Shown: positions 35,726 through 48,798, numbered from the stretch's first letter. The stretch is 64,000 nucleotides of DNA from Rattus norvegicus (GCF_036323735.1 NC_086029.1:53795357-53859356), one strand, 5' to 3'. Notes: generated by a model not told the origin, from the letters alone. Numbers and translations are program-made.

Positions 35726-36238
35726 AAAATAGGATTTGTTAACCTTCAAAAGAAAACCAGTATAAAAACATTCCTTTGAAGCTTTGTCTCTGCACTTCCA
35801 AATGCAAGAAAACAAAAGAAAAAGAAACCTCAGTATATGAATTAGTCAGGCTGATAAGAAAATGAAGTTCAGGAATTTTCATATGTGCAGAGGGCTAGAG
35901 ATGACCTCTATTATATTTTCTTAATCACTAGATATTTTAATTTTAAAAAAGTGTAGGAAAATATTCCCAAACTTGTATATGTTACTAATTGAAGTCATTA
36001 GTAGCAATCTCTGAGGATAAAATCGTTACAAGGACAAGCAGATTTCAATTCCAGTGAAAGGCTGAACTTTCTCCCTAAGCCAACTTTTATCACATACTGT
36101 CGAAGATAAATGGATGCCTGCTCGGGAAGAATAATTGAATGGAGAAATTTTTAATTTTTTTAACTTGCAAATCTCTTCTCCCTCAGAACATTCATGGTAG
36201 TTTAAAATATATATCCTGAATGTTAATAAATTAGAAAT

Positions 36239-36470
36239 GTGGTCTGGAAAGATGGTCCATTGCTTGAATCACTTGTGGCTTTTCTAGAGGACCTGAGTTT
36301 GGTTCCCAAAATCCATGTTCTGAAGCTAGTGAACACTTGTAACTCCCCCTCCAGGGACTCTGACACTATTCTTCCAGCCTCCACAGTCACCGGCATGCAC
36401 ATGGCATAGCGTTAACGTCAGGACCACACATAAGTATACAAAGTATGAATATAATAAATTAATAAAAATT
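36239..36470 (+). repeat. B2/B3-type SINE, diverged
   Basis: TGGTCTGGAAAGATGGTCC, AGAGGACCTGAGTTTGGTTC (B-box region), GGGACTCTGACACTATTCTT and an AATAAATTAATAAAAA tail. Confidence 0.8.
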
Positions 36471-37389
36471 ACATTGGACTAAGAAATCAAGTATCAGAAA
36501 CACTTCAACACAAAGGAGCATGGACTCACTCTGAGACCTGTAACAGAGGTCACAGCATATGCATCATCTTGGCCCAGGATTCCTGGCGGCAACGAAGAAG
36601 AACATTTTCCCCCTGCACACATAAAGCACAGATACCACAGGGAAGAGATAAACAGGATTCAGAAATATGGCTGTAGGCAGTTTTTCAAGAAATGCAGAAA
36701 ATTTATTGGTTTTTTTCCCATAGGCATTTTCTGTCTATAGCCTTGAAGAGAGCCAAGGCAAAATGTCAGCAGTCAAGTGAGATTTTTGTTTTCCATATTG
36801 AGAATGAAGGGAGAAAATAAAATTACTTAAGAAGTTTCATACATAAAGACTTCACAAGACAAAAGAAAGATACCAAAGAAGCTAGCAGAAAGAAAGAATA
36901 ATATTCCGTGTTGTTTTTCAATAGACTGTTCATTACCAGAAACTTGGGATAACCTTAGATTCCCTTAGATTTATGTAATTACTATACCATGATTTAGCCT
37001 AAGTAATGACTTGGCAGGAATGACCCCTCACTAAGGCCTCAAAAAGGTGTGAGAGAGACAACCTGGAAAACTCCCAGAAACAAAGTAACCAATATTCTTC
37101 TTCATCCCCACCCCCCACCCAAGAGTGACATAAGAAAGGTTAATGCTCTACTAAGACACGCTTGCCTACAGACACATTTGCCCACACCAAAACGGCCAAA
37201 ATAGTGGTTGGTAACCCTCAGTCCCAAGCTGAAAGAAAAATGAGAATATGTTCATTCCACTTTGGCATCAGATCCCCACGCTCAAGGAACCCCAACGCTA
37301 TGACTAGATAACAGACACTGAACAGTTTTCTCAAGTCCTTCCCTTCAAGACACAGGACGAAATAACTCCCCTCCTCAGAGGATGCTAAC
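36471..37389. other. Epha6 intron, no feature seen
   Basis: No supported element; a C-rich run at 37107-37119. Confidence 0.5.
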
Positions 37390-37490
37390 AGTGCTGCAGT
37401 GTGTCCCCATGTGACCTCCAAAGTTCAGTCGTCCTACCTCCACATCATAGGTACTGGGAGTAACGGCATGCACCACTGAGCCCAGTGCAG
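37390..37490 (-). repeat. Degenerate SINE fragment (B1/B4-like)
   Basis: TACCTCCACATCATAGGTAC, TGGGAGTAACGGCATGCACC and ACTGAGCCCAG match the minus-strand B1 right half. Confidence 0.6.
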
Positions 37491-38301
37491 AGGAACCCAG
37501 TGCACTGTTCATGGAGAGCTTTGAATGTGATTCTTTTACTTCAATAAATAACGCCAATTCCTGGAAATAAGGCGAAAAGAAATTGAACTTCTTTTATTAC
37601 AAAACTCAAGGTGCCTAACAAATATTTGTACCAATTTGAAAAATGAAACCTCCCACATCTAGTCTGAAAGAGGATGCAGGCCATTGTCGTTAGGATTCCG
37701 CTTTGAATCTGCTCCCACAATTAGATGCACAGTAGATTGAGAGCCTAGAGCAGCACACCACAGGATACCATGAGGACAGATCATAATGGCCTGGAAATGT
37801 TTTAAAGCAGATGTTCTGAGTCATGGAGAAGAACCTTAGGAGTATGCTCCCGACAGACAAAATTCTGATGAGCTGTGCCACTCTGGAGCAAGCTTCTGGG
37901 ATTAGCTGTGGGCAAGTCCACCACACAAACAGAAATAGCTCCTCATATTGTGTAGAACTATAATCAATTGCTTTTAGTCTACCAAAGAAAATTAATTTAG
38001 CTTTGATGAAGTTAACAAAACTCAATTATTTTTCTGGCAACAATAGAATAGCTGCTATTTGTGTCCTTAAATCAGTTCTTAAAAAACATTAAATTCATAA
38101 TGTTGTCTTTATAAAAGCTAACTTTCTATTTCCCAGGATGGCCAATGCTGATTTTTTTCTACTATTATGTTCTGTCAAAAAGGATCATAATTTAAATATA
38201 AATAAATAATAAAATGCTAGTTTCTATTACATAACATCAAAGATGATTGGGTTCAAGGTGTTTTCTTGTTTAGTTGAGTTGTAAAGGGATATTTAACACA
38301 G

Positions 38302-38303
<2 letters not shown>
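37491..38303. other. Epha6 intron, no feature seen
   Basis: No supported element. Confidence 0.5.

Positions 38304-38348
<45 letters not shown>
38304..38348 (+). repeat. (CA)n microsatellite
   Basis: About 22 uninterrupted CA units. Confidence 0.97.
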
Positions 38349-38350
<2 letters not shown>

Positions 38351-38490
38351 GCCTCTTTCCCTTTGCAGTGTTAAACACTAAAACTAATCCCCATACATAT
38401 TACACAAGCACACCAATTATACAAGAACACAAGCACTCTACTACAGAACCACGTCTACAGCCCTTAAATCAACCTTTCTTCCCTCCCTCC

Positions 38491-38497
38491 GTGTGTG

Positions 38498-38528
<31 letters not shown>

Positions 38529-38530
38529 TT
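38491..38530 (+). repeat. (GT)n microsatellite with TTTG interruptions
   Basis: GT repeat on the strand opposite in composition to the CA repeat 140 bp upstream. Confidence 0.95.
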
Positions 38531-38606
38531 GTCTGTTATTCTGTCTCTCCCTATAGCTCTCTATCTCTCAAATTAGAGAAAGATCAAGATTCACAACAAG
38601 CAGTTA

Positions 38607-38708
38607 TCATTTCTCTATCCTGGAACTCACTGTGAAGACCAGGCTAGCCTTAAATTCACGGAGGTCTACCTGCCTCCCCTTCCCAAGTGTTAGTGAAGGC
38701 ATGTGACA
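38607..38708 (-). repeat. B1 SINE fragment
   Basis: CTATCCTGGAACTCACTGTG, AAGACCAGGCTAGCCTTAAA and CCTGCCTCCCCTTCCCAAGT are the minus-strand B1 left-to-right order. Confidence 0.88.
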
Positions 38709-39494
38709 CTTCTGCAAGGTTAATATGAAATTTGTAATTGGAGTTTTATACATGAGTTCTGAGAAGAAGCCTGATAAAACTGACAAAATAAAAATGCATA
38801 TGTATGAAGCCATTTTTTTATTTTCCCAGGAGGTTGGGGATGTTACAAGTAGACTGACTCCCTCTGACCTGCTAAAAATTGACATCGGTGACAGAAATAT
38901 CTAAACTTTGGCTTGTGGACAGCTTTTACCCACAGAGAGAATGTGAATGGATCACTAAATGTTTGTAGGTGGCAGTATCAGGTCACGACGTCAGGTGATT
39001 GGACACGGTAGAAGAGACTTATGAACCTCTTTTGAATAGCTTCCATGTGATCATCCCAAAACTTTCCTCAGAATTCATTGTCAGGGGATGCTGAGCTGGC
39101 TATTGGCAGAGAGTAGATGAACCACCGTTAGAAGCCTAGGCTCTAAGTTACTAAGACTATTGGGTCTAAAAGCTAGGAGACACTGGCCCTCAGCGCCAAG
39201 GCCCAGCATTAGCATTGAGAGGGTTCTGAGAGAGAGGGCGTGTAGGAACATTTCTACACAGTTCATATAAACAAAACATGGTAAATTCAAATGACATCAA
39301 GCAAAGCGGCAGCCTCTCACCAGCTTCCATGTATTTGACTCTAAGATTTGGATAGTAATTTTATTCAATGGTGGTTTTGATTTGCACAGCTCAGCCACAT
39401 CCTAATTTTAATTAGTCAAATTACTAAACTACCCAAAGTGTTGTCTACTCATATGGTTTCAGTTTGTCATTGTACACATGTTACATTTTTCTTT
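38709..39494. other. Epha6 intron; CRE-like/CCAAT motif near 38979
   Basis: Apparently unique. The motif CACGACGTCAGGTGATTGG around 38983-39001 combines a CRE half-site with an inverted CCAAT box. Confidence 0.4.
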
Positions 39495-39753
39495 TTCTCT
39501 TTTCATTAAATAATTTACTTATTTACTTTACATCCTGATTGCAGAGTCCTTCCACCTACCCACCCAGTGAAATCTATACCCTTTCATGCTATCTCTCATT
39601 AGAAAACCACCAGGCATCTTAAAAACAGGGGCAGGGGGGGTAAAATATGATACAATAATAACAAACTTGAATGTGACAACAAACAGAACAGAATAAGAAA
39701 AAGAGAGAGAAACAAAAAAAAGCCAAAGAAAAAACAAGACACACACACACACA

Positions 39754-39785
<32 letters not shown>

Positions 39786-40025
39786 GACACACGGGATGGG
39801 GGGAGATGGATAGGGGAAGAGAAATCACACAAAAAGACACAAAATCAGAAACCATGATACACAATCAAAAAACTGTAGAGGAAACAATGTCCAGACAGAA
39901 TTTATGAGATAAAATATTAAAGGTACCATTGAGTTCATTTTCTGTTGACCACCTGCTGGGCATGGGGCCTGCCTTTAAGTGTGGTTCAGGTACTCAATGA
40001 GCCATTCAATTTTTTTTTTAACAAA
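39495..40025 (-). repeat. LINE-1 3' end with internal (CA)n
   Basis: Starts with reversed L1 terminus (TTTACTTATTTACTTTACAT). It continues with an A-rich stretch and (CA)n at 39738-39792, and ends with the characteristic ACCATTGAGTTCATTTTCTG / CTGGGCATGGGGCCTGCC. Overlapping open frames are dinucleotide artefacts. Confidence 0.7.
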
Positions 40026-41236
40026 AGTCTTTTTAAAAAATAGATCTATCTCATTCCAGTCCTGTCCATCCACTCATGGGAAAACATCTGCGGACACTGT
40101 GCTTAACACTGAACACAAAGAAAACCAGGCCACCAAAGGATGATATAATAAACAAAGAAAAATTATTAATGTTGAGGCAGAAATGAACCTGTATATTTCC
40201 TATTCTATTCCCTTCTCCATGCACAATATGCATATGATTAGAATATTTTCTCTGAACTCATTACAGTAAATAACATTCTCGCTATTCTCAATCTTAAGTA
40301 GCAGAAACACAACTGATTCAATGAAAAAGTGGGACTTGGATCCCACATGTAACTGGTATATAACGGGGACACTGTGAGTTCCAACACAACCCAGGGTGAC
40401 GCCCCTGATGCAGTTCTGATAAGCAGTCTTTCTATATTTCCACAAGAATTAATATCTCCATTAAAGTTACAATTTTGAGTAAAGACACACATTTTCGTAC
40501 CCATGAGCTTAATAATAACAAAAGCAATGGAACGCAGACAGCTGCCATTTTGTTTTTCCTTGTATTTACAAACAAGTCCTGAAGGTTTTGTGGCTCTTCG
40601 CATATCCAGGTGACTTCTAATGAAGTTTCTTTGAAATAATATGTTTTTGTTCCTAAACATCCACTCAACCACTTGGTGAGCTGCAAAACCCTTTCAAAAT
40701 CATTGCAGATTGAGCAGAGGACTCACCACCCCCTTGCATCTAATCAAATTATTCTTTTCTCTCAATTTCTTTAAGACCCTGATACATATCTATATTTACT
40801 TAACTTTAGTAGATTTCAGTTGAGGCTGGCTTATCTATTTCTGCCACTAAAGGGAAACTTTTATGAGGATGAGAAACTGTGTTTTAGTTTCTATCTCAGA
40901 AACACCTATCTTTATCACAAAGCTTAAAACAAAATTATTTATTTATTTTTGGAGACTGCTTCAAATGTAACCCAGGTTAGCTTAAACTTTCTATGTTACC
41001 ATGAATGACTTTCAGAGCTCTTATAACTTATATCATCTTGCTTTCACTTCTCAAATATATGTATTACTAGCATGCTTGATTATACCAGTTTTTATTCTTT
41101 ATTAAAATACTTTTTCTCATACACATATTTTGATCATATTTATGCCTTCCCAGTTTTCTCCCTAACTCTTAACAGATCTACTCTACACTTCATGACCTAC
41201 ACATCCCCAATTTGGTGTGCTTTTATTTTTAATTAT
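40026..41236. other. Epha6 intron, no feature seen
   Basis: No supported element. The 144-aa open frame on the minus strand (40238-40672) has no recognisable domain and no splice or promoter context. Confidence 0.5.
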
Positions 41237-41510
41237 TCACTGTGGTAGTTTGTATGAAAATACCCCCCCATAGATGCACAGGGAGTGGCATTACTGAAGC
41301 TGTGGCCATGTTGGCCTGTGAATCAAAATGTAGACCTCTCAGCTCCTTCTCCAGCACCATGTGTGCCTGCCCTCTGCCATGTCTCCTAACATAATAATGG
41401 AGTAAACCTCTGAACCTGTAAGCCAGCCCCAATTAAATGTTTTCCTTTATAAGAGTTGCCATGGTTATGGTGTCTCTTCACAGCAATAGACACCTTCCTA
41501 GTCCAATTTG
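41237..41510 (+). repeat. Rodent medium-reiteration repeat, copy 2
   Basis: TGTAAGCCAGCCCCAATTAA, TGTTTTCCTTTATAAGAGTT, CATGGTTATGGTGTCTCTTC and ACAGCAATAGACACC form a very familiar rodent repeat end. Related in its tail to the copies at 32440 and 57930. Confidence 0.75.
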
Positions 41511-42019
41511 TGCAGTTCATAGATTTTTAAGGCATTGGGAACATCCTCTAGAACATGGTCAACTCACAAGGAGTCATATTCTTAAAGGAAATCTTTCCTC
41601 GTGTAGGAGAGGGAACTTTTGAGCTCCTCCTCTTTATGGTAGATTGTTAATGGCCTTGATCTTGTAGAAGTCTTGTGAAGCTACCCTGAGTTTATCAATT
41701 CATCAGCCCTGTGTCCAGAACACACTGCCATCCCCCAGCCTCAACCTCTGGTCTTACAATCTTTCCACCCCCTTTTCCTAGATGCTCTCTGAAGAGTGGG
41801 AGAAGGAGGCATCATCCACAGTTTAATACTGTGCTGAGATTGGAAGTCAGGGCTTCAGGAATGCAAGGAAAGCACTCTACCAACTGAACCAATTCCTAGA
41901 GCCAGTGCATTCTTAATGATAAACATTTTTATTATCATGAATCAATACTGAGCCAACGAGAATGTAATCCAGAAACTTTCTACTTTTTTATTTTTTTAAT
42001 TTTATATTTAATAATAAAA

Positions 42020-42232
42020 AGTATTAGTAGTGGGTGAGTGGGAGTATAGTTGCACAAGTACTATGGTGTGTGAGTATGAATAGGTGTGTGTGTGTGTGCG
42101 CGTGCGCACGGAGTAGGTTAGAGAACAGTTTGAAGAGTTGGCTTTCTCCTGCTACCACTGGTTCCAGAGACTTACATCAGATCAAGCTTGTACAAGTCCT
42201 TTTTACCACTGAACCATCTTGCCAGCCTTCTG
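42020..42232 (-). repeat. B3-type SINE with alternating GT/GC stretch
   Basis: (GT)n(GC) at 42083-42109 is followed by GGTTAGAGAACAGTTTGAAG, GTTGGCTTTCTCCTGCTACC and the 5' end ACTGAACCATCTTGCCAGCC in reverse orientation. Confidence 0.78.
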
Positions 42233-44130
42233 AACCTTTTGCTAAATGCGCATGCATGTATTTTAAATTGCCATTACATTTTTGTTGTACTTAAATCTTA
42301 AGACCTACAAGCCATGTAAAATCTGTGATTTCTATTAGTTATATATTTAATTATAAAGCTTTTTACTTCAAACAGTGATTAAAAAAAACTAAAGAAAGCC
42401 TCAGATTGCATAAATCTGATGATTATTAATATGTTACTGCGATTGGAGTCAAGACTGTGTCTTTCTGTGTTCTTTCTTATTTCTTATTCTAGGAATTGGA
42501 AAATAAACCCACACTGATTATGCAGCCACAGAGAAATTTTTTTTAAGATAATGAAATAATATAGATCAGAATACACAGGAACAGAGCAACAATCCATGTG
42601 GATGAAAATACTAAAGGGCTCCTGGGAGCTCCTTTTATGGTATTCAAGAAAAAGAAAAATTTGGTTTCTAAGGGTCACAGTGATGGCCTTTCTATGTTCG
42701 AACTGATAAATTAGGTCATATGTAATTTTTCAACATATGACCCCTATAACTTATGTCTAGGCATAAAATAGCATAAGTTTTACTTCAATACAGAATTTTT
42801 CCTTACTATATATGTAACCAGTTTAGGCTGCTCATACTACCCCACCCTGGACTAGGATGAATTACGAATGTTTAAAAGGAACTGTCCAAACGTAGATATA
42901 TCTTGTCTATACATGCCTCGAGTATGCTTACCAGGATCCAAATATCCACAAATAATGTAAACACACACACACATATCAACTAACATTTGAAATAGAAAAT
43001 TCATTGACTCCAAGTCAGTAATCATGAGACACTGTGTCATTTATAAATGAACACTATGCTTCACTGGATATTTTAGAAGGAGTAAAAGATGAATATATAT
43101 GAAGTCATAGATATTTCAATTATAAAAATATAGTCTCAAAGACCTCACTTTACCACAGGGAGCAGTCTAAAAGAGAGGTGATTACAAATTAAATTGCAGA
43201 AATGTAAAGTGTTGACAATAGTTCCAGTTGTTCAAAGGCTGTGATCATTAATTTTCATTTTGAAAATTCTCTGCATGTGGCAAGGCATCTGTGCAGTTCA
43301 TTAATGAACACAGGAATCTCTTCCAAAAGGGGGGGGGGGGGAAGCATTTCATTACTTTATACACCTATCCCTGCCTTTTCCTCCCCGTCAAACCGTGCCA
43401 AACTCGCATTTCCCAATTATCCCTCTGTCGTTTGGCATTTCATCTGACAGGTAAATTGGGGCGTCAAGGAGAGTGAGTCTTGAGATTGGGGCTGTTCCAG
43501 GGAAGCCACAGTTTGATGTACTGAATTGCTTTGTTTCTGGAGAAGTGGCAGAGCAGTAAGAAAGGCTCTGCTGTGAAGTTGCTTTCTGAAGAGTCTAATC
43601 CCTGCTAAAACTTCCTCTGCAACACAGATGATCTGTGAGGCTTTCTTCCAACCAGCTGAGAATTCAGTAATCAGCTCACCTGAGGGGAAGAGAACATCTC
43701 TTGTCTTTCTGTCTTTGAATTTTAATCTAAGAGATATTATTTTTGTGATGGAAGGTAGCCTCAAGTATTGGATCATTATAAAGGAAAGATGCTAATCCCA
43801 CTCCAAGTTTATACTGCTTCCTCTAAATATTCACTTCACGGAAAGCTTAGGCACAAATAACTAGGGGAAGTTAACTCACATTATTTTCCTTCAATTTTTC
43901 TCTAATTGCTTCTAGATAAAAACAACAAATATATAAAGCTAAGATGTGGTTAATACTTAACACTTCTCAGGAAACCAAACCAGCTTTCTATTCTTTGACT
44001 TAGAATCATTTATATTTGCACAGAGAATGTATTTTTTCTTTAATCACTTTTTATGACTATACATCTGCTAATCCCTAACACTTTTTAGAACATTATGCTG
44101 TAGAGGAATTTTAATCCAGCAACATGGTTG
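42233..44130. other. Epha6 intron; 13-G run and CpG-retaining patch
   Basis: No exon found. A G13 run lies at 43329-43341. 43380-43480 keeps several CpGs in an otherwise CpG-depleted intron. Confidence 0.5.
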
Positions 44131-44154
44131 CTCTGGCAAGGGATCACATCCAAA

Positions 44155-44285
44155 GATAGAATCTGTCTGGGATCCACACACCTTTAATCCCTCTCACTGG
44201 AATACAGACACACCTTTAGTTCACACCTTTAATCCCAAACAACACTGCCTAATTAAGGGGCAGAGAGAGTGACAAATCAGAGAAA
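44155..44285 (+). repeat. Degenerate SINE-like fragment with doubled CACACCTTTAATCCC
   Basis: CACACACCTTTAATCCCTC and TTCACACCTTTAATCCCAAA are two copies of a B1/B4-type start, followed by a purine-rich tail. Family uncertain. Confidence 0.45.
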
Positions 44286-44289
44286 GGTT

Positions 44290-47200
44290 TGAGAGAATGA
44301 ATCAGAGATGAGATAAGCCCAACTCTTGCTAGGACAGAAAGGGAAGAGAGGCTACTCAGTGAGGGACAGTCAATTGAATCAGTTCAGTGCAGAGGAAGAC
44401 CTTTTCTCCTCACACCCTTCTGTAATTTCCTTGGTCCCCCCTCCACCAAGCCCCATCCACATTATTATGTTGCATAGATTCCCTAAACCCCAAGAAAAGG
44501 GAAGTGATACAGACACTCCATTTAGGACTTAGCATTCCAAAGTTTTTTTTTTTTTTATTTTATTTTCTACTCATTGACCTGATGTGGGCTTCTGTGTTAA
44601 TTGCCGTCTACTGAACAAAGAAGCTTGTCAGATGAGGATTTATTGATGTGCTGATTTAAGGGTATAGCAATATTTCATTAGGAATTACTTTATCAGTATA
44701 CTTATAGCAGAATAATAGTAGTAGTTTTCCCTTAGGGCACATGATCTATTTATTCTCAGGTTCTTGGCCTCATTAACAATGTCAATGTAGGTTCCACCTT
44801 GTGAAGCAGGCTAAATACAAGCAAAATGTGGTTGTTTGCTCCCATAACCTTTGTGGCACTATTGTACTTGTGGACACATCTTGCACGGAGGTTCTTATTG
44901 AAACACACAGAGACTGTAGGGGTTGAAACTTCTGATTAACTAAATGTTTCTAACTGACTTCAAGTGATTATGTCACTGAGCTATAACATATTTTTTGATA
45001 CTCCGTACATTGTATATATAGCCCTAAACTTTCAGTTCCACGTGAGAAATATTTTAGGATTCTATGTCCTATTTTCAGCCTCTTTTACCATTTTGTCCAT
45101 ACTCCTAGCTCTGAACACCTGTCTCTTTCTCTTTATGTCCCTTCCTCACTTTCTAATTTCTAACCTATTGCTACTCTACTGTTAATATAAAGCTAGAAAT
45201 CAATTAAAGTATCTGAAATCTTCGCGTAGGGAATGCATGCTCTTCTGGAAGTACACTATGCACTATTAATAGGTGAACATTAGTCAGGTGTCTGTTATGA
45301 GATCTCATTCCTTTCCTGTTTCCTTACTATTGTTCAATTCCGTTTTACCTAACTGAGGCTGCCATCCAGCTGATTTCAAATAAATGTTATCAGGTGTGAA
45401 AATGATCTGAGAAAATCGCATAGGGATTTGGAGAGACTGAGGACAAAGTCAGGGGATGCTTAAAAGGTAGAAATGACAATATGTATGAGCGTGGGAATAC
45501 TGATGTGTATTAGGAAGACAGTGGAAAGGTCTACATGCGGTGGCCTCCAGCATCATGTGCACAGACATCTCTGAGCCACATTTGCTAGAAAGGCATAGCT
45601 CTACCTTCCATGCAGTGAAGAAGCTAGAACTTCTAAGTAATATTTTGAAGAACAAGTATCTCATTAGGTAGGATAGATTGGGAAGAGATATTATGCCAAG
45701 GCAGATTGACAGAAATAAGTACCTCACTTTCTATGTATTTCTGTAGGGAGTTATTATACCATGTCAGTGGTGATGAAGACACAATGTAAAATGTGCTAAA
45801 AGTTTGACTTGTTGAAAGATTCAAGATGAGATCATGTTTACAAGTCCAGATGTGCAAGAAAGAAAATAACAGTGTAATCTACAAAATTACAATGCTGTAT
45901 TTTTCTTCCAGGAGAGTTTATTATATACTACCTATCATCCATATAGAATATTCTAATGTCTACCTAGTCCTGTAGCATTGAAATTTTTGCATATCTATTA
46001 ATCTCCATTGCACATGGATACATGTATCTCTCTGTCTTATATAATTTAGAATACTGATTGCTACATATGATTTAAGGAGGGAATTTTCATGAGTCACTTG
46101 CTAATAAACCTTACAATGATTCTTTTCTGTTTTTTACTGTCAACCTATTTGCTGAAATATACACTGCTTTTTTTCTTAAATCATTTCAGTGAAATAACAG
46201 AAAAATGCATTTCACTGGACAGCATTTTTGAGAAATGCTTTATTCAAAATGTGCCATATATATATATCTTCCAGTTGCTTTCAGAAGTTCATAGCAGAAA
46301 TGAGTTAACTTCAAAATCCTCTCCGTGGAAAATGACACAGAATACAAATAACACATTTCACTTTGAAATGTAAATATATATAAAAAAAATCTTGATTACA
46401 GTGAGACCGAATCATATGTCTCCATAGAAGAAAACATGTTCGTTAAAAATAGCCAAATTGCTTTTCTCCTTTTCTCTCACATTTTTCTAAAAATGTGGAA
46501 TCTATTTTTTTGTAAGAATTTAGACTCCATGGAAAGAACTTCACTCTGTTTCTCCCTCTTTAAGTAGAAACAACTAGAACAAGTTTCATTTGATGTTATT
46601 CTGACCAAATCCAAGCATCATCTAGGTGCTATATTCTGGCTCAGCAACAAATTCATAATATTTTTAAAAATAATTATTTTTCCTTAAGGGAGTGTATTTC
46701 TTGCCAAGGCCATAAAATTAAACATATCATTTTAATATGCTTGCTTTTGTCTGAGAATGTAACCTTTTGGTATTTAAGGAAATATTTTTCCATGAATGAG
46801 ACACAAATAAATTTCATTATTTCTATAGATCCTACTATGCTTCCTTTTAGGTTCAGGGCTCTCCCAATAGCTACTACTTATGAGAATAAGTTCTAGATAC
46901 ATTTTCTGTGAGAAAACTAATTAGACATAATTAGTATTGGAGTGCAGATAATATTGTGGACAAGTTTTCCTGATGTTAACAGTTCTTACTCTTTGTAATT
47001 TTTGTTCACTGTCTGCTTTCCCTACTCAACTGTCAGTCTACCAACATAGTAATTGCGTTTGTTTTGTTCATTTGCCCTTGGGGGATAGGGGTGTTTGTAT
47101 CACCTTGGCATCTGTTACGTAATAGCTTCCAATCAATACTGTTGAGAGAATTAATGAATTTCCGAACTTTGTTCGGTAAACCATGATGAAATGTAAATGT

Positions 47201-47575
47201 TGCTACTATAGTAAATCTTGCCTTCCAGGATCTTTGTCCCCAACGTGTGTAGAGTAATTAGAAATAAATACTGAATATGTTGGTTCATCTACATGGAGCA
47301 GCTATGTTTGAGGTAAATCTTCCCCACATTGTCAAAAGGAAAACAGTTGTGAGTTATTCCCAGCTCAACCTAACCTTTTCTTATCAGAACTGTGGAGTAC
47401 ATATGCCTACTCAATTCAGTCTCTCACTGTATTCATTAAGCTCCGTATTTGTCGTTGTGCATAGTACTACACAATTGGTGCCTTAAAGCAAGAGATGACA
47501 AATAGAACCCAAAGCACACTTCCTCCAAGGCTCTGAGAAGGAACTCTTCCCACTTCTTCCAGTCCTTTATCCTGC
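44290..47575. other. Epha6 intron, no gene seen
   Basis: AT-rich, with a T-run at 44544-44557. No exon, RNA gene or confident repeat. Confidence 0.5.
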
Positions 47576-47880
47576 CAGCTGTACCTCTAGCCACACCCAG
47601 CTGCAACTCTGGCCACTCCCAGCTCAACTCCAGCCACTCCCAGCTGTACCTCTAGCCACACCCAGCTGCAACTCTGGCCACTCCCAGCTCAACTCCAGCC
47701 ACTCCCAGCTGTACCTCTAGCCACACCCAGCTGCAACTCTGGCCACTCCCAGCTCAACTCCAGCCACTCCCAGCTGCAACTCTAGCCACTCCCAGCTGCA
47801 ACTCTAGCCACTCCCAGCTGCAAACCCAGCCACTCCCAGCTGCGACTCTAGCCACTCCCAGTTGCAACTCTAGCCACTCC
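47576..47880 (+). repeat. Higher-order CAGCTG minisatellite, 305 bp
   Basis: 14 monomers of 21-22 bp. Three 65-bp higher-order units (22+22+21) start at 47576, 47641 and 47706. Five 22-bp monomers follow at 47771, 47793, 47815, 47837 and 47859. Most monomers begin CAGCTG and contain CCACTCC or CCACACC. Confidence 0.97.
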
Positions 47881-48087
47881 CTCCTTGTCTTCTCATCTCA
47901 AATTCACATTAGAAGAATTATTGTTAGATCTAAGACTATCCAGATAACCCCTGCTGGGTATGATTGTTATTAACATGTTCTCTTTGAGAGGAGTGGAAGT
48001 ATGTCACACTGAACTTGCAACAGAGGTCACAGTGATTGAATTTCCTGCCTTCGTGGAAATTTTACCCCAATTTTTTTAAAAAAATTT
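47881..48087. other. Short intron segment between minisatellite and GT tract
   Basis: No element recognised. Confidence 0.5.
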
Positions 48088-48102
48088 ATGTGTGTGTGTG
48101 TG

Positions 48103-48169
<67 letters not shown>

Positions 48170-48205
48170 ATGTGTGCGCGCGCGCACGCACGCGCGCACA
48201 CGCAC
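48088..48205 (+). repeat. 118-bp alternating purine-pyrimidine tract (GT/GC/CA)
   Basis: Perfectly alternating from 48088 to 48205: (GT)n with CG steps, then a (CG)n block, then CA-type steps. This is the strongest Z-DNA-type sequence in the window. The change from GT to CA around the CG block also makes an inverted repeat. Confidence 0.95.
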
Positions 48206-48798
48206 TATACTTTCTTTCATAGCGTTGGTTTAAGGCATTATGGAAGCATATATCCAACAGCCTAATAAAACATAAACAATTGGTAGAATGCTTTCCAAAT
48301 TTCCTAGTGTCCTGGTGTCCATGAAACATACTGTCAGGAACTGACATTTAAGCGTGATTCACTTGAGGAACTGTAGGAAAAGATGTAATCAGACAAGCCA
48401 GAGACTTGTGCTAGCCAGTTGGAAAAAGCCTCATTAATAAAGTTAAGGGATTTGAAGTTTACCCTGAGATGAAATCACAGCTCTGTGGTGGACCAGCACT
48501 AATCCGATAAAGACAAATCTTGTCCAGCGAGAGGAATAACTACAGCAACAGTCCAGGCATTCCTCCTACTTCTAAGTGGCAAACTTTGTTCTTTCCAATA
48601 CTTTACTGTAGCTCTCCTGGAAAACACAATAGGATAGTTACTTGTCTCTGGCAGACTGTGATAAATACAGGTAATTCAGCACTCTCACATTACAGATTTG
48701 AAACCAAGGGCAAACAAGGTCATCCATGATTCTGCTAGAACAAAAGGAAATCTGGGTCTAGTAGGTCCTCCAGTTACTGAAAGGGGTCATTTAAAATA
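48206..48798. other. Epha6 intron, no feature seen
   Basis: Unique sequence up to the 5' end of the truncated L1. Confidence 0.5.

Noticed and set aside
40238..40672. 144-aa minus-strand frame
   Set aside because: Overlaps several other open frames on the same strand in AT-rich intron. No family resemblance.
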